Shown one piece after another: positions 22,644 through 36,315 of a DNA stretch of 64,000 nt. Source of the stretch: Myrica gale (Eukaryota; Streptophyta; Magnoliopsida; Fagales; Myricaceae); contig OZ005602.1 in the NCBI GenBank assembly GCA_963930655.1, positions 20,349,840 through 20,413,839 of the forward strand. The letters run 5' to 3'. The notes below the pieces were generated by a model, which was not told the origin of the DNA, ran no database searches, and saw nothing but the letters and a program-made list of their open reading frames with translations. A program made the translations under genes and the position numbers. The stretch's first letter is position 1, and each line of letters begins with the position of its first letter.

Positions 22644-25600
22644 TGGTGATTTAAGCTTTGATTTCTTTCTTTGCAACTCACACAGTCATATGCTCACCGT
22701 TCGAAATATCCACGTGGAACCAGAATTTCGTTTCTGTAGCTTTTAGTTTATGAATAGCACAATGTTCATCTGTTATCCAATAGCGACAGGCTTAACAGTT
22801 GACATGATTTCAGAATGCTTTTGCCTTTTTGTAGAGAATTTGCCTGTGCTTTTTTCCCATTGGCTTTGGTTGTTTGTGAAGTTTTGGTAGAATGTTGCTC
22901 AACTTTCTTCGAGTCTTCAGTTTAACACGAAGTTGGAAAGGAATCTTTGTATAAGAAAACGACCTGTTTGTTCTGAAGTACGTAAGGTCTTTTGGACAAG
23001 AGGAAGTGTTTGTGCGCTTCTGAACAAGCACGAGTTAAGGGTAAAGATTTGAAAATTTCACCTAGAAAATGCCTTTGCCAGTCCAGTCCGGTCCAGTCCC
23101 TCTTTGCTTACAAGCTTTTCCTTTTTCTGGGATTCTGGGGTGTGATATGGGTTTTTGATTCTCTGATAGCACTTTTGGCTTTCCTTTTGGATTTGAACGG
23201 GAGATTCGTACGGAGATTGACAAAGAGCCAGCTAGCTACCATTCACGTCGCTGCACGACCCCTTAGCTGTTTGACAAAATGTACTGTGAGCCTGTGATTC
23301 CTGCCAGCGTTAGGTTTTTTTTTAATCACCGTCCGCATTGGTTGGCATATCTCTACGATTGTGACTTGACTTCAGAATTCTGTCCTTTTATTTTATTTTA
23401 TTTTTTCCTCACCTCCCTGGTCAGACTTGAGAATTCAAGTCGTATCTATAGAAACTCACATAAGATCCACAGCCAAGAGTGGGTGAGGACACAAACGTTA
23501 TGTAATAATAAGTACTGCTTCGCGGGGCTCGTGGCACTTTACACCTGTCATAAGTCAAATTATTCGTACTTTTTGTTTTCTAAACAAACTTCATTAAACT
23601 AAAGGATCCAAATACAGATACATCAAGGCGGATTAAAAACTAAGTCCGCAGAAGAAATATGAAAAGGGAGAGCATGCAAGGGAATAAAACCAAATTATTC
23701 GTACTTAATACTAATAGAATGAGTTCACCTTTTGTATAGAGCTTGGAGGCTTAATCATAATTATGTATTCTAGTTAGGGAGCTTAAATTAATAATTTCCC
23801 TATTAATATTTTAGTTCAAGTATAATTTATGATTTTACAGTATTCCTCAATCTAATTTCGTCTCTTTTCTTCTAGCTTTATATAACTTCATTGTCTTTCT
23901 ATTGCTTTGGGTGTTTGTTAAACTAGAAATTGATTGTAACAATTTCTAGTTTATTCAGTACTTTAATTGTAAATATTCAACCGTTTTTTGTGAATCTTTC
24001 CAAAGGAGCTCGCAATTGCAATTGGCGGAAGAAGAGCTCGAGGGGGTGCGCACAAAATGCATTCCAAGGAAACCAAAGGCACTGCCCACGAAGAAAGAGG
24101 GTATCCATACCCATCACGGCTCTGGCATCAATGTCAGTGATATCCAAGGAGGGAGCAGAAGAGTTGAGGCCGCAAAATAATATATGGGGCGAACTGAAAC
24201 CTCATGTTGCGTATCCTAGTAGCTGAAAACTAAAGGAACAAAGAGCCAGAGGGGAAAAGGTACAAGAAGAGATGTATGATATTTGGGAAAGAGAGACGAA
24301 ATATGTGGTAGTGCGTTTTGCAAGTCACGGCAAGTCGGAGGCACATAATTTGAGAGGGGGAAAAGCCAGAAGTTGGGGAAAATCTTATAAAGCGCTCTCG
24401 CTTGAAACTTTCTTGAGTGTCTACACAGCTTTGGGTTAGGAGCAAAGTGGGCTGCCTTGAATAGAAGAAGGTTGGGAGGTGAGTCAAATTGGCTTTATTT
24501 TCGGGGATCGGCAATAACCCCCCTACCGTTTTACTTTTTTTTTTACCATACATAACTTTGACTTTAAAACATAGGAACTAGGAAGTAGAATATTGGCCTT
24601 GGTTTCCTCGACTCCCTTGTCGTTGCACGTGACCTTGGAAGTTTACTTCGGTTGTTGTGGCCAAACCGGTTTGGAGATTGTTGAGGTGGTGCTAACCAAG
24701 AAAGTATAGACTATGGATTTCGAACCAAAATAATGTGGGCAGGACAGCGAGTTTTTGTAGATCATGACGCTCTTTTATTGAACCTAAATGATGTCAATGC
24801 CATTCAATTGTTTAGTGTGTCTACGTGTGCTTGTTCTGCTATTGGGCTGGGGCCTGCTCTATTGGTAACTAAAAGTCCAAAGCCGTGACATAGAAAATGG
24901 TAAAAGCCCATATGATTAGCAAGGACATTTCTTGATGATAAATATTTGATAATAATATTCTTAAAAAATTAATGAATTGACAATAATATTTTCAATATAT
25001 GCAAAATAGATCAAGAGTATTATTATCATTTTTGTCTAAACATTCGACAAATAGTGATGAGCGTCTAAATTGATAGTTAGAGGGTGTGATGTGTCAAAAT
25101 TGGTAATTTAGAGTGCAAAGTGTAAAATCTATAGTATTTACGATTCTACAAGTTGAATGGGCCTTCGCTTTTCTATGACTGATTGTTCTGAATGGCCAGC
25201 CTAATTGTACATTGAGGAAAGTCTGGAGCCTGGAGTCCAAATCAATCAGGCCGAAAAGTGAGAAAGCCCAATCCCTGACCAACCTGGTTTAATACAAGGC
25301 CCAAGGCCCAATTGATAAGCACAAACACGGTCTATATCGGGACCCATTGGAGGTCCGTTTATACATCGAGATTTTGGGAATAGTTAATGGAAACTCACAA
25401 GAAAATAGGTTTTGGATAATGTTGAATCGTTTTCTTCTTGTTTTTCTTTTTAATTTTTCTTTCAGTGCTCCATTCCTTTAGCCACAAAACTTTGCAGAAT
25501 TACAATTTGGGAAAGGGCATAGAGATTGTTGCGCCGACGTTTAATCGCCTTTAGAAAGGGAGTGGAGTTGTTATTAGCAACGTAGGTAATGACAGTGCAT

Positions 25601-26240
25601 AAGAGGGCGATACCAAATCATCCTATTATATCAGCCTCGTCGCTCATTTTTAACTGCTCCAACAACTAATATATATATATACTTTTATTTTTTTTATTTC
25701 ATCTCCTATAATAAAATAATGTCTTCTCAAGCTAAAATTCTGAAAACCTGAATCCTCTATATATTTTAGAAGAAAAAAAAATAATATAAGAAATTTGATG
25801 TGTTTTCAAAGATGTATTGTGTACCATGACCAAACTTACTTCTTTAGAATAAAGTTATATGCATTTGATTAAAAAATATATACTAATTCATTTACAACGA
25901 ATTTGATTATGTTAAGTATGGTAAATAAGGAATATTATCATATTATTCTATATGACTATAATATAATATCTTACCAATTCTAGCAACGCCACGGCTAATA
26001 CTTTAAAAATTATCTAAAATTATTTTTCTATGATTTTTTTTATATTTACCTATATTTATATGTCCCATGTTTTGAAGAATTATTGTTTTCAATGTTTCTA
26101 ACTTTCTATTCATAATTCAGTTAGGGGTTCCAAAACTACAAGATATAAGAGTTGTCGAGGCGACATGGTTTGTCTTTACTCGTTTGCGCTTAAACGGGGT
26201 CTCTTGTAATAGCCCACATACTGCATAGGTTCACCCATTT
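22644..26240. other. Spacer downstream of SOSEKI
   Basis: The 3' UTR lies just after 22643. Frames at 22992-23602 and 23930-24226 are open but show no domain or codon pattern. A patch at about 24000-24220 is GC-richer and may be a fragment of a repeat. A MITE half-copy (about 24950-25140, with AGAGTGCAAAGTGTAAAATCTATAG) resembles the right arm of the fold-back at 47519-47858. No gene is supported. Confidence 0.5.
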
Positions 26241-26425
26241 AAGGTTGCGTTTGCCAACATAAACATCCTCAAAATATTATCTCACTCCTAATAAAATAAT
26301 TCAATATAATCTCTCTCTCTCTCCTTACAAAAAAAATAAAAAATTGTCTCTCTCTTCACCTTTTCACTAAACCCAATACCAACACATATTCTCATACCAA
26401 AAATATTACAACACAAGCACAACAT
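26241..26425 (+). mobile_element. MITE, family B copy
   Basis: About 185 bp from GGTTGCGTTTGCCAACATAA to TATTACAACACAAGCACAAC. It shares CTCTCTTCACCTTTTCACTA and AACCCAATACCAACACA with the copy at 19589-19793. Confidence 0.65.
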
Positions 26426-26449
26426 AAGTTGACCCCGACGCATTATGTT

Positions 26450-26690
26450 ATGAATCATTACCCGTCACATCAAAAACTTCAATAACTTTTTACACAAACT
26501 TCAATACATTTTTTTAAAAAAATTATAACAAATTTTCTCTCTATATTTTTTTATTAAACAATTACATCAAATCATCAATCTTTATCATTTACACAAACAC
26601 CTATAAAATACTATTTTACATAAAATATTCACAATTCTACTAGAATCCTACATTTTTTACAACACGAACATGCGTTTTCTTAAAGCTATC
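26450..26690. mobile_element. Degenerate MITE, family D
   Basis: AT-rich segment whose second half (TTTTTTATTAAACAATTACA, ACACAAACACCTATAAAATA, ATCCTACATTTTTTACAACACGAACATG) parallels the element at 27230-27533. The left end is not clear. Confidence 0.45.
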
Positions 26691-27229
26691 TGGAGCGACC
26701 ATTTTTTTTTGCTTAAAAACAAGGTTTGCTAAGAAAACGAATATGGGTCATCCATTTAAAAATAAATTTACAAAATTATCTGTCACATAATTCAATTAAT
26801 TTGGATTAACTTGTTGAGCTTGTTCATGGCTGGATGCATTTAACCTTAATGTTAAAAAAAGAAAAATAGTTATTGAAGTTACCTTCTTTAGCAACTAATT
26901 GTTGAGCTGCCCACAAAAAGGAAAAACTAATTGGATGGAAGATAAAAAAATATTAAATTTTGATAATTGTCTATCCATTCCAATGTATTATGTTTTAATA
27001 AAGTATTCTAATTTTTAATATTTAATTATTACATCAAATATATTTATTAAAAATATATTTTTTAATGTTTGACACATGTTGTATTTTTAGTAATCTTCTA
27101 TTATTAATAAACTTAATTCTTAATATTAATTTAAAATAAAATAAAAAATCAATCAAATGACATGTCAAAATCAAATGAGAGAGATTATCGAGTGTCGAGT
27201 GAAAGACTGGTCATATGGCTAGAAAATGG

Positions 27230-27533
27230 GGTATGTTCGTTTTCACCATTTTTTCAGGATTCTAAGTATATTCACAATTCTACTACCGAACATATTCAGA
27301 ATTCAAACACAAAAACCAATACATTTTACACAATCTCCAACAACTTTTTAATTTTTTATTCAACATAAATTTTCTCTCTATATACTTTTTCACATAACTC
27401 CAATACTTTTTTATTAAACAATTACATCAAATCATTTCTCTCTCCACTTTACACAAACACCAATAAAATACTATTCAACATAAAAATTCACCACTTCTCT
27501 AAAATCCTACATTTTTTCTCAAAACGAACATCA
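27230..27533. mobile_element. MITE, family D
   Basis: About 300 bp bounded by inverted termini GTATGTTCGTTTT and AAAACGAACAT. Interior motifs (TTATTAAACAATTACATCAA, CACAAACACCAATAAAATAC) are shared with 26450-26690. The copy at 34503-34726 has the same kind of ends. Non-coding. Confidence 0.65.
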
Positions 27534-28480
27534 CCCAAGTTTCTACCGAGATAATCAGGAAAAAAATAACAATCCGACTTAAAAAAAGAAGCTAAAATCA
27601 TCCTAGTCGGATTCGCCGAAAAGTTTCCGCATTTAGGCTCCTCAAGAAGTTTCCTCTAAGATTTCATCATGTTCTTCATGGTAAATAAACGACAGTTTGT
27701 TGTTTCAATCTTAATGCGGAGGTAAAAAAAAATCAATACCAAATTTTTATCATCTGCAAATTACCAAATTAGCCACGGGTGCGAAAAAATTTCGTCCTTG
27801 CTATATGTGTAGCGAAGAACAACCTCTTTACCACTTGCGGAGAAATCTTTGAGGGAAGGGTTAGTGGTATATCTGTCATTTTGATTGCAACTCGGTCCTT
27901 AATTTCTTCATCCTTTGTATATCATTGGCACGAGAAAACGCTTTAAATAAAAATACGAGTGAAACTCCAACCAAATCAAGGAAACCTCTAAAAGCACGAC
28001 TTCAGTCTCTGGGAAATCTAAATGCGGAGTGAGAACGAGGCTCTCCGCCAAAGTATCTGTGTCCATGTCCCTCAGTTCTCCTGTCACATTGTCTTAAACA
28101 GCCACCAATCCACATGTGTTTGCTTAGATTCCATCAGTTTACCGCATATAGTCTCTTCGCTCTCTCTCTCTCTCTCTCTTCCTATTTCCTAAAGGTATCT
28201 CTTTTCTTGCATGCTTCAAACACCTACACGGACCTATAAGCACGAGTAGCTATTGGTTTACTGTAACTAACAGTCTCTGTTGACAGTCTTCCTTGCATGT
28301 TACGAGCCACTGCTTCTTTCATCATTGTTTCATGATCTTCCTGTGCTTGTGGTAAATATTATTTTATTGTCACGAATGGGTATTGGCTTTTCTGTTGATT
28401 GTTGTACTGTTTTGTGCTGATTATGATTGTTTGAAGCAGGTAGGTTTCTGGGTTTTGATTCGATTGTGTTGTTTCCGCTG
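27534..28480 (+). promoter_or_regulatory. Upstream and leader region of the Harbinger-derived gene
   Basis: Contains a (CT)n tract at about 28160-28182, typical of plant leaders. A possible 5' UTR intron runs from CTAAAG|GTATCT near 28193 to GAAGCAG|GTAGG near 28440. The exact start site and this intron are inference only. Confidence 0.35.
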
Positions 28481-31400
28481 ATGGGCCCCGTAAGAGGGTT
28501 CAGAAAGAGGAAAAAGGCAGACAAGAAGCACGAAGACAATGCTTCTGCTTCTGGGTCCCCGGAGGAGGGGCCTCTAGATTGGTGGGATGAGTTCTCAAGA
28601 AGGATTAATGGTACATCTTGTTTGAGATTGTTATTTTTTATATAGTTCTTTTTCGTTTATGCTATGTTGATGTTGTTTTTGATGATCATTCTTGGTAATA
28701 ATGTTATGATGCTTTCTATGTATATTCGATAGATTTTGGCTCATCGGTGGAATCTAATTTTGTCTAATTCAATTGGGTTTATGTTTCTCAGCGTAATATC
28801 ACGTATATAAGAAGGATTCTTAATTTCTATTGAAAGTCGACCCCTTCGCTGACATTCCGGTTCTTCGATTGTGGCATAGAAATGGCAAAGGATAAGACTA
28901 TGTTGTATGCTAGTGACCTCATAATAGATTCTAAGACAATAACGGTACCTTTCTTGTTGCAAATGCTTGTGAATTATTTGTTATACAGAAGATATAACCT
29001 TCGGTCTGTTATTTAATGTCTGCTTTAGGTTTTGCAGAACCTATGATCTTAAGTGGTATAATTTATGTTTTATGAGAAACAGAGTCGTAAATTGGAGAAG
29101 AACTGTTTTTTTTCTTTTTTAAGTGACAGCCCTATTCTCACTATGGTGTGGAGTTTAAATGGGTGTCGAAATAATCACTTTGTTATGTGAAGTTGTAACA
29201 TATTAGACTTAGTGATTCATTTCTTAAAGACAAGTCCATAAACCACAACCATTGAATCCTAGATCACAAATAAAATTCTCAGACGCTGTACCTTTAGAGT
29301 TGGAAGGGAAATCTGTTTTGAGCATTGCTTGAAGTGGTTGAATCAATTAGCACTCTGCTAACGTGAACCTGGCTTGCAAAGAGGCCAATTATATTAATTG
29401 GTGTGGAGAAGTTCAAAAATAATAATTGATTGGCTCATTTAGGTGAGAGGTATTGTTTTGCCAACTATGCCACCCACAAGTGTGCCCAGTTGATGCTGTT
29501 CTGCCTAAAAGTGTATGATGGTTGATTTTTGCTTGGAGCATTTACAAAATGGTTGAAAAGTGAAGGATACATCTGTAACTGTTTTATTAAAATCCGTCTA
29601 ATAGATTATCAATTATCCAAACAGATAAAAAGGAATACTATGTGGGAACTTAATAGTTTCCGTGAGAGTTAACAATTGGATCATTGCAGTAAAGTCGGAA
29701 AGCTTCATTCTCATTAAAGTCCAAAAACAAACTACCAGCCAGTAATTCAGAACCAACTGTATGCACACACATACATTTAAGCTCTTAGTGTAAATTTTTG
29801 GACTGCGAAATGGACAGTTTTCTGGCCATTTTCAAGGCCACAGCTTTAATATGATTCATTTTTCACTATAGCAAGTACTTATCTAGTGAGATGAAGCTCA
29901 CACGCTCCATAACAAGATATCAAGGTCGTTTCTAAGAAATTTTCTTCCATTTTAACTTGTGCATTACAATTGGTGCAAATGAATCAAACCAGCTTGTTTT
30001 TAAATAGAGATGATTGTTTTTTTCATTGTTTCAATGTTGGTTTATTTCAATGTAGTATTGCAGTCGTCTGTTCAGAGAGAATTATGGGAAAGTAGTTTTC
30101 TTCTTCCATGATCTTAGTGTCTGCATTAGAACTGGCCCAATTATCTCTTGCTAAGTATCTGTGTCCACTTACATATTCACGGGTTTGCTGTCCTGCTTAT
30201 TATGTCTCAAGAAATGTTTGGGCAACAAATGCTCATTTGTTGGGCCTATAGGGATGGGAAGAGGCGAGTAGGAGCAACTGCTATTAAATGTCACATGTGC
30301 TGATAAACATGGTATTTATGGTGCATAGAACCTAAAAGCTGAAATTTATTTAGTCTGATTTGTCAAGAGCCTCATTATGATTTCTAATATGGTTTTCTTG
30401 CTGACACTTCTCGGGTAATGTTTTGGAAATCATTACATACTGCAGTAAAACTCATGACGTGAACCAAAAAAATGGAAGAGAAAAACCCAAGTAAAAATCA
30501 TTCCCATTCAACTTCAGGTAAATCCTAAGTGTAGATTCAGATCAATCTAATTCTGTTGGATCCAGAGAATTGTCTCGAGTGTAAGCATAAGGCGCGTGAA
30601 TATGACAAATGCAGCTGTAGAAATTAGAGAATGATGTGTATTGTGTAGTATATTGCTTCTACAGGACTTGCAATATGTCTGTTTGATATTCAGTTACTGG
30701 AAATTTTCATCAACGTGTTGAAGCTAAAGTACCATTCAACTGTTCAGCTTAAGTTCTTTTGACCAACCTGGAAGAACAACTCAAAAGATAGAAGATCCCC
30801 ATTTCAATTCCTTTGTTCTGATGGTCAGTGCAGCATTTTGCAGTGTCTTTTGTTAATTTCTGGTAGTTGGAAATCCATTAAGATGCGAGTGGCGATCCCT
30901 ATCCTTCTCTTTATTGAGCATGTGAGAGATTGAAGAAGAGCATTAATTCAATAATTTAGTCTATATACCTGTTCTTCTGGAGTGATATTGATCAGTGCCT
31001 GGTCGTTGGAGGGGGGAGGGGGTGGGGTGTGTTAAGAAGAAAGTGAAGCTTCAGCTGTTTTTTGCTTCTGTTGATGGGAAACTAGTAGCTTTATAAATCC
31101 TGAAACGATCAATGAACTAAAACTTGCAGGCATACAGGACAAACTGCTATATGAGGCTGATGAGTTGGGAAATTAGTAACAAATGAATAAACACACTGGG
31201 AAATTCATGTACAGCAATCCAAACTTTCGCGAACTTCATTAAACATGGACAAAAATTTCCTACAAGGTATAGGCAAATGGTTTGCTACACTATTGACCAT
31301 TCCAAATATCTGAATGCTAGGAATGAAGATATTTTTCCAGGACCATTAGTTGAGTCAACTAGATCTCTGAGCAATGAGAAACATCTCTAAGTATACTACT

Positions 31401-33777
31401 TATGAGCTAGTTCCTCCTCTGCATTGTTTGATTTGCTTTATCTTTAACAGCATTCAGTCCAGTGATTTTAGTGTCAATGGACAGATAGGTTATGACATTT
31501 ATTTAATTTGCTGTTAAAAAGAACTAGGAGGAGAGAGAGATTCCTTCTTAGTCTCTATCTCTTCCTCTAAATTTGCATTTGTATCTTAATGTATATGTTT
31601 GTTTGTGCAGAGGTACCTTCTGCTAAAATCTTGTACCTAACTCAAGGACATTTCACATAAAATTTTCCTGAAGACTTTTTTTTTTGTAAGCACCTGAAAA
31701 GACTGTTGATGATTGTCGAAAAGTGTTCTATCATACTTCCTGTGCTCTCCTTACCCGTGAATCAGATGATGAGAGCCAGGACATCGTCAAATAATTTCTC
31801 TTTTCTTTTGTACTCCCCTCCATAGCCTCCTATTTTCAGCCTTCTTTGGCGATAATGGATATAGGATGGGTAGTTACTTATAAAAAGGAAAAGAACGACA
31901 CTAGGATAGTTAGTCCCCTGATTTGAACCTTCTGTCCCAGAAACTTCCTTGATATGTACCTTAGTCATGTAGTCTTTAGGCAACAATGATACTGATCATT
32001 CTGATAACTGGAATATCCAGCATTATAAACCCACCTACATGCAAACACTACATCCTGATAATTGCGCTGTATCTCTGGACGGCAGCAGGCAAATGTGATG
32101 GTCTGCTCACCTCATAATATTGCAGGTCCACTTCTTTTGAGCTACACTGATTAAAAGTTTCTCCTTCTGTTGCCTTAAATTAGGGGAAAAATATTTCATC
32201 TTGCTGAAGAACGAAAAAAAGAAACCTATTGACATAAATCACACACGTAGTTCTTATTTGGATGGATGGTTTTATGTATAGTTTGATTCTTTTACCCCCT
32301 AAGCTGTCTAACATAAGAACTGCCAACTTCTTACCCCTATGCTTTATGTTATTGCCTTTGTCTATCATATGTATTTTCTTAAGTTTTGATGTTTTACACA
32401 ATCAAACTTGATCTCTATGAATTAATCCATAGACCCACTATGCTGGCTACATCAACTTCAGTCAGTTTGATTTTTAATTTCTCGTTAACCTTAGTCTTGG
32501 GAATTCCTTTGGTATGTACTCATAGAAACAAATTATACTTCTCATTTACTTTAGTTATGTGTATGTTCTGTATGTCTCCCGTTACTAAGTGTCTTTCTTG
32601 ATAGCTGAGGGATTTGAGATAATGTTGGTATCATATTTATATATAGTCAAATCCCACAAAAAGCGTTGGAGCTAAATTTAAATACTCCACAGTTTGGAAG
32701 TAATTATCTGTTGGCCCACTTCTCACTGCAGGTCTTCAATCTCCTTTAAAGGGTTTAGATAGCTTTGAATCTATTTTCAAGATATCCAGAAAAACCTTCG
32801 ACTACATATGTTCACTTGTGAAGGAAGATATGATGGCCAAGTCTGCACATTTTGTGTTTGCAAATGGCAAGCCTTTGTGTTTATGTGATCAAGTAGCTGT
32901 AGCTTTACGAAGACTCAGCTCTGGTGAGTCACTAGTTACAGTGGGCGACTCATTTGGGCTGAACCACTCGACTGTCTCCCAAGTGACCTGGCGTTTTGTG
33001 GAATCTATGGAAGAAAGGGCGCTTCACCACCTGAAGTGGCCTTCCACAGAAGCAGAGATGGCAGAAATAAAATCCAAATTTGAGAAAATGCAAGGTCTCC
33101 CTAATTGTTGTGGTGTGATTGATGCAACCCATATCATGATGTGTTTGCCTGCATCAGACTCCAGTAGTAATGTGTGGCTTGATCACGAGAAGAATCATAG
33201 CATGGTGTTGCAGGCAATTGTGGACCCAGACATGAGGTTTCGGGACATAGTCACTGGATGGCCAGGAAAAATGGAGGACTGGTTGGTGTTTCAGAGTTCA
33301 AACTTCTACAAACTCTGTGATAAAGGGGATAGGTTGAATGGGAAAGATTTAGAGTTCTCCGATGGTGGAGAAATTAAGGAATACATAATTGGAGATTTAG
33401 GCTATCCTTTATTGCCATATCTTATCATCCCATACGAAGGGACAGAACTCCCAGAGTCAAGAGAAGGATTCAACAGGCGGCATTGTGCTACTCAAATGGT
33501 GGCAGAAAGGGCATTGGCAAGGTTGAAAGAGATGTGGAGAATCATTCATGGAGTGATGTGGAGACCAGACAAACATAGGTTACCGAGGATTATTCTCGTT
33601 TGCTGTCTGCTTCATAACATTGTTATTGATATGGAAGATGAGGCGCAGGATGAAGTACCTTTGTCTCACATCCATGATCCAGGTTACCACCAGCAGATTT
33701 GCGGAACTGTAGACATAAAGGGTGTGCATCTCAGAGATAAGCTGTCTCTGTACTTGTCTGGAAGGTTGCCACCTTGA
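28481..33777 (+). CDS. PIF/Harbinger transposase-derived protein (HARBI1-like)
   Basis: Two exons, 28481-28610 and 32732-33777, total 1,176 nt (391 aa) with phase G|GT. The basic N-terminus MGPVRGFRKRKK starts at the ATG at 28481, as in Arabidopsis At3g55350-type proteins. DWWDEFSRRI follows at 33-42. A helix-turn-helix-like segment (VAVALRRLSSGESLVTVGDS, then HSTVSQVTWRF) precedes the DDE_Tnp_4 nuclease fold. Its conserved positions keep acidic residues: D174 in GVIDATH, D208 in VDPDMRF, D265 in GDLGYPL and E302 in AERALARLK. PDKHRLPRIILVCCLLHNI is the C-terminal family signature. No terminal repeats flank it and it has a large intron, so it is a domesticated host gene. Relatives ALP1 and HDP1 act in chromatin complexes (PRC2 and IDM respectively); the exact orthologue is not settled here. 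Confidence 0.92.
28611..32731 (+). other. 4.1-kb intron of the Harbinger-derived gene
   Basis: Starts G|GTACAT and ends CACTGCAG|GT. AT-rich, with no frame above 75 codons and no clear transposon ends. A G-rich patch (GGAGGGGGGAGGGGGTGGGG) lies at about 31009-31028. Confidence 0.8.
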
Positions 33778-33800
33778 TTAAATTTCCGTTTCTGAAATTT

Positions 33801-34396
33801 GAATTAGGTACTTAAGATTGTTGTCTTTAACTTATAAAGAGCTTCTGGGTCAGGATCTCATTCTTCAAATTAGAAAGCTGGAGCCAGATTAATTCCTTAA
33901 TTTTGTTTGTTCCTTAAGTGTAAACTAAAAAGATGGACATGCATCACATGTAAGACTCGAGAAGGCACAAGATGACAGGCTGAGAAAACCAGGTGAGAGC
34001 TCGAGACCCTTTATTTGGAACTTGTTCTCTAACCGGTAGAGTGATTTGGCAAGCTAACTTGTAATTTTTACCATGAGTCATGACCATCTCATGTCTTCGA
34101 ATTAGGTACTTAAGATTGTTGTCTTTAACTTATAAAGAGCTTCTGGGTCAGGATCTCATTCTTCAAATTAGAAAGCTGGAGCCAGATTAATTCCTTAATT
34201 TTGTTTGTTCCTTAAGTGTAAACTAAAAAGATGGACATGCATCACATGTAAGACTCGAGAAGGCACAAGATGACAGGCTGAGAAAACCAGGTGAGAGCTC
34301 GAGACCCTTTATTTGGAACTTGTTCTCTAACCGGTAGAGTGATTTGGCAAGCTAACTTGTAATTTTTACCATGAGTCATGGCCATCTCATGTCTTC
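33801..34396. repeat. 298-bp near-identical tandem duplication
   Basis: Copies 33801-34098 and 34099-34396 differ by a single base that I can see (CATGACCATC in the first, CATGGCCATC in the second). They begin 24 bp after the stop codon of the Harbinger-derived gene, so the first copy is part of its 3' UTR or immediate flank. The identity implies a very recent duplication or an assembly error. Confidence 0.95.
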
Positions 34397-34502
34397 GCAT
34401 GCAGTAATGCTTCTGTTCTGACTATGGTGCATATGATAGTTCCCTCGATTTCTTTCCATTCTCTTTTTTTCAGAGTAATATGATAGGTTAGTAATCTAAG
34501 GG

Positions 34503-34726
34503 CATGTTCATTTGGCTAAAAATTTTAGAATTTGAATCCAACTTTCTATATTTATACTTTTAATATTATTCCTACACGCATACCAATATAACTCAACATT
34601 ACTTTTTTTACACACATTAATACAACTCAACAATTTTTACACGCATGTCATTAAAGCTCAAACATCACCTAAATATTCACAATATTCTTAGAATTCAACA
34701 AATTTTCTCAAAACGAACATGTCTAA
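34503..34726. mobile_element. MITE, family D-like
   Basis: About 225 bp from GCATGTTCATTTGGC to TCTCAAAACGAACATGTC. The ends are imperfect inverted repeats of the CATGTTCGTTTT type also seen at 27230-27533. AT-rich and non-coding. Confidence 0.5.
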
Positions 34727-36315
34727 GTCTGAAAGTTTTGAGAATCCATATTATGTCACTCATTTTCTTTACAGACGCTTCTTGCAATCTTTGCACCTTC
34801 ATGGCAGCCACAGCAAACACTCTTCAACTGCTATCCCAATTCAAGAGTATTCAAATTAAAGAACCAAGTATTATGCTCTGTGCCAAGGAAAAAAAAAAGT
34901 ATTATGCTGTCTGTGGCACGCTTGCAAACAAAAAGAACAATAAATTTAGGTACTGAAGGTTGCAGTACCTCATATCTTTGTGCTCCTATACGCTATAGCT
35001 CTGCTCCTTTTTTTCTTTTTCTCTGCCGCTTTCTTGTTACTTCTTTTTCCTCGGGTTACCCAACAGCTCTTCTGAAATCAACTTGTGATTAAGTTCCTTC
35101 ACGTACTCTTTCAAAATCATCGTGCTGAAACAGATATGCATGAAAAATAGGCCACTTCCTGGCTCCTGCTCAGCAAAAAAAAAAAATGAAGAAACGAGCC
35201 GCCTCCTTCTCCTTCCCTTCCTTACAAAAAGCATTGCCGTAGCTCAGCTGCCTCGTTTATGCCATTTACCGGATGAAAAACAAAGACTGCACTCAAGAGT
35301 TCAAAAAAATGTCAAATCATGTCATTCATGATTTGAGTTGCGAAAAGGATCTCTGCCTAATTTTGAAGGTTAAATTAAAAGATTCTACGGAAGAAACATG
35401 GGATTATGCTTCTAGTAGCAACATGCTATGGGATGGTGATCTTGCTTAATAGATCAAATCAATGCGCTCGAAGAAGAAAGGTTGAATATCAATTTCATCG
35501 ATCTCGTAAATATCATACCAAATCATATCAATGAAATCTTTTTTTTTATCATTAATAAGAAAAAGACGTGAAAGGCGATTGAATTATTGATAAAATAAAA
35601 TCCCGAGTCTCGATCAGTAATTAGATTTGATTTATGATAAAGAATAAAAGAAAAAGAATTATGAACAAACCGAAACAATTTTATCTAAAAATGAAATTTC
35701 TCTTTTGTTTCTAGATGTGTGATTTTGTTCCCCGTCAAGTATTTTGCTCACAAATATTTCAAAAAAATAAAGCTATGATTGCTGCTTCTCACCGGCAAAA
35801 GAAAATCAACACAAAAGAAAAGGAGAAAAAAAGAGTAAAATAAAGAAAAAAAATTAGAGTTTGCGTTCAAATCCTTTGTTTTGGTCGCTCAAGCTCACCG
35901 AAATTGATCGAAAAAAATATTCCTTAAAACCCTTTTTCTTGATATTCGCAAAATTTGAACAAAATTTTATTAATAGGTTTTACATTTTTTTCCCCCTTAA
36001 TAAGCAACTTTACGAGTTGCGTTAGCTTGTTCATGCAATGTTGGGCTTTACAACTTGAATTACCTACTACAGTTTGGGCCAGATTGAATGAGGCCCAACC
36101 TGATGGTCTTAATGGTTAAAGTCACTGTGTTTCAGGCTATATCAGGGCCCGAACCCTAGGCAAATCGGCCTATAACCATGCGGAGACCAATAAAAAGCTT
36201 ACTATAGTCACTATCCCAGATATGATCAGCAAATACCAGATAGGTTAATAAATATGAGAATTTTTTTTTCAAAATGAGCAGGGCGGGCCATGTTGTCCAT
36301 GACTCTGTTTGATGG
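34727..36315. other. Spacer, no gene seen
   Basis: AT-rich, with poly-A/T runs. Frames of 60-100 codons near 34645-35331 overlap on both strands and have no domain. Confidence 0.5.

Noticed and set aside
36080..36180. tRNA-like stretch with GGGCCCGAACCC
   Set aside because: No A-box, acceptor stem or cloverleaf could be formed around it.
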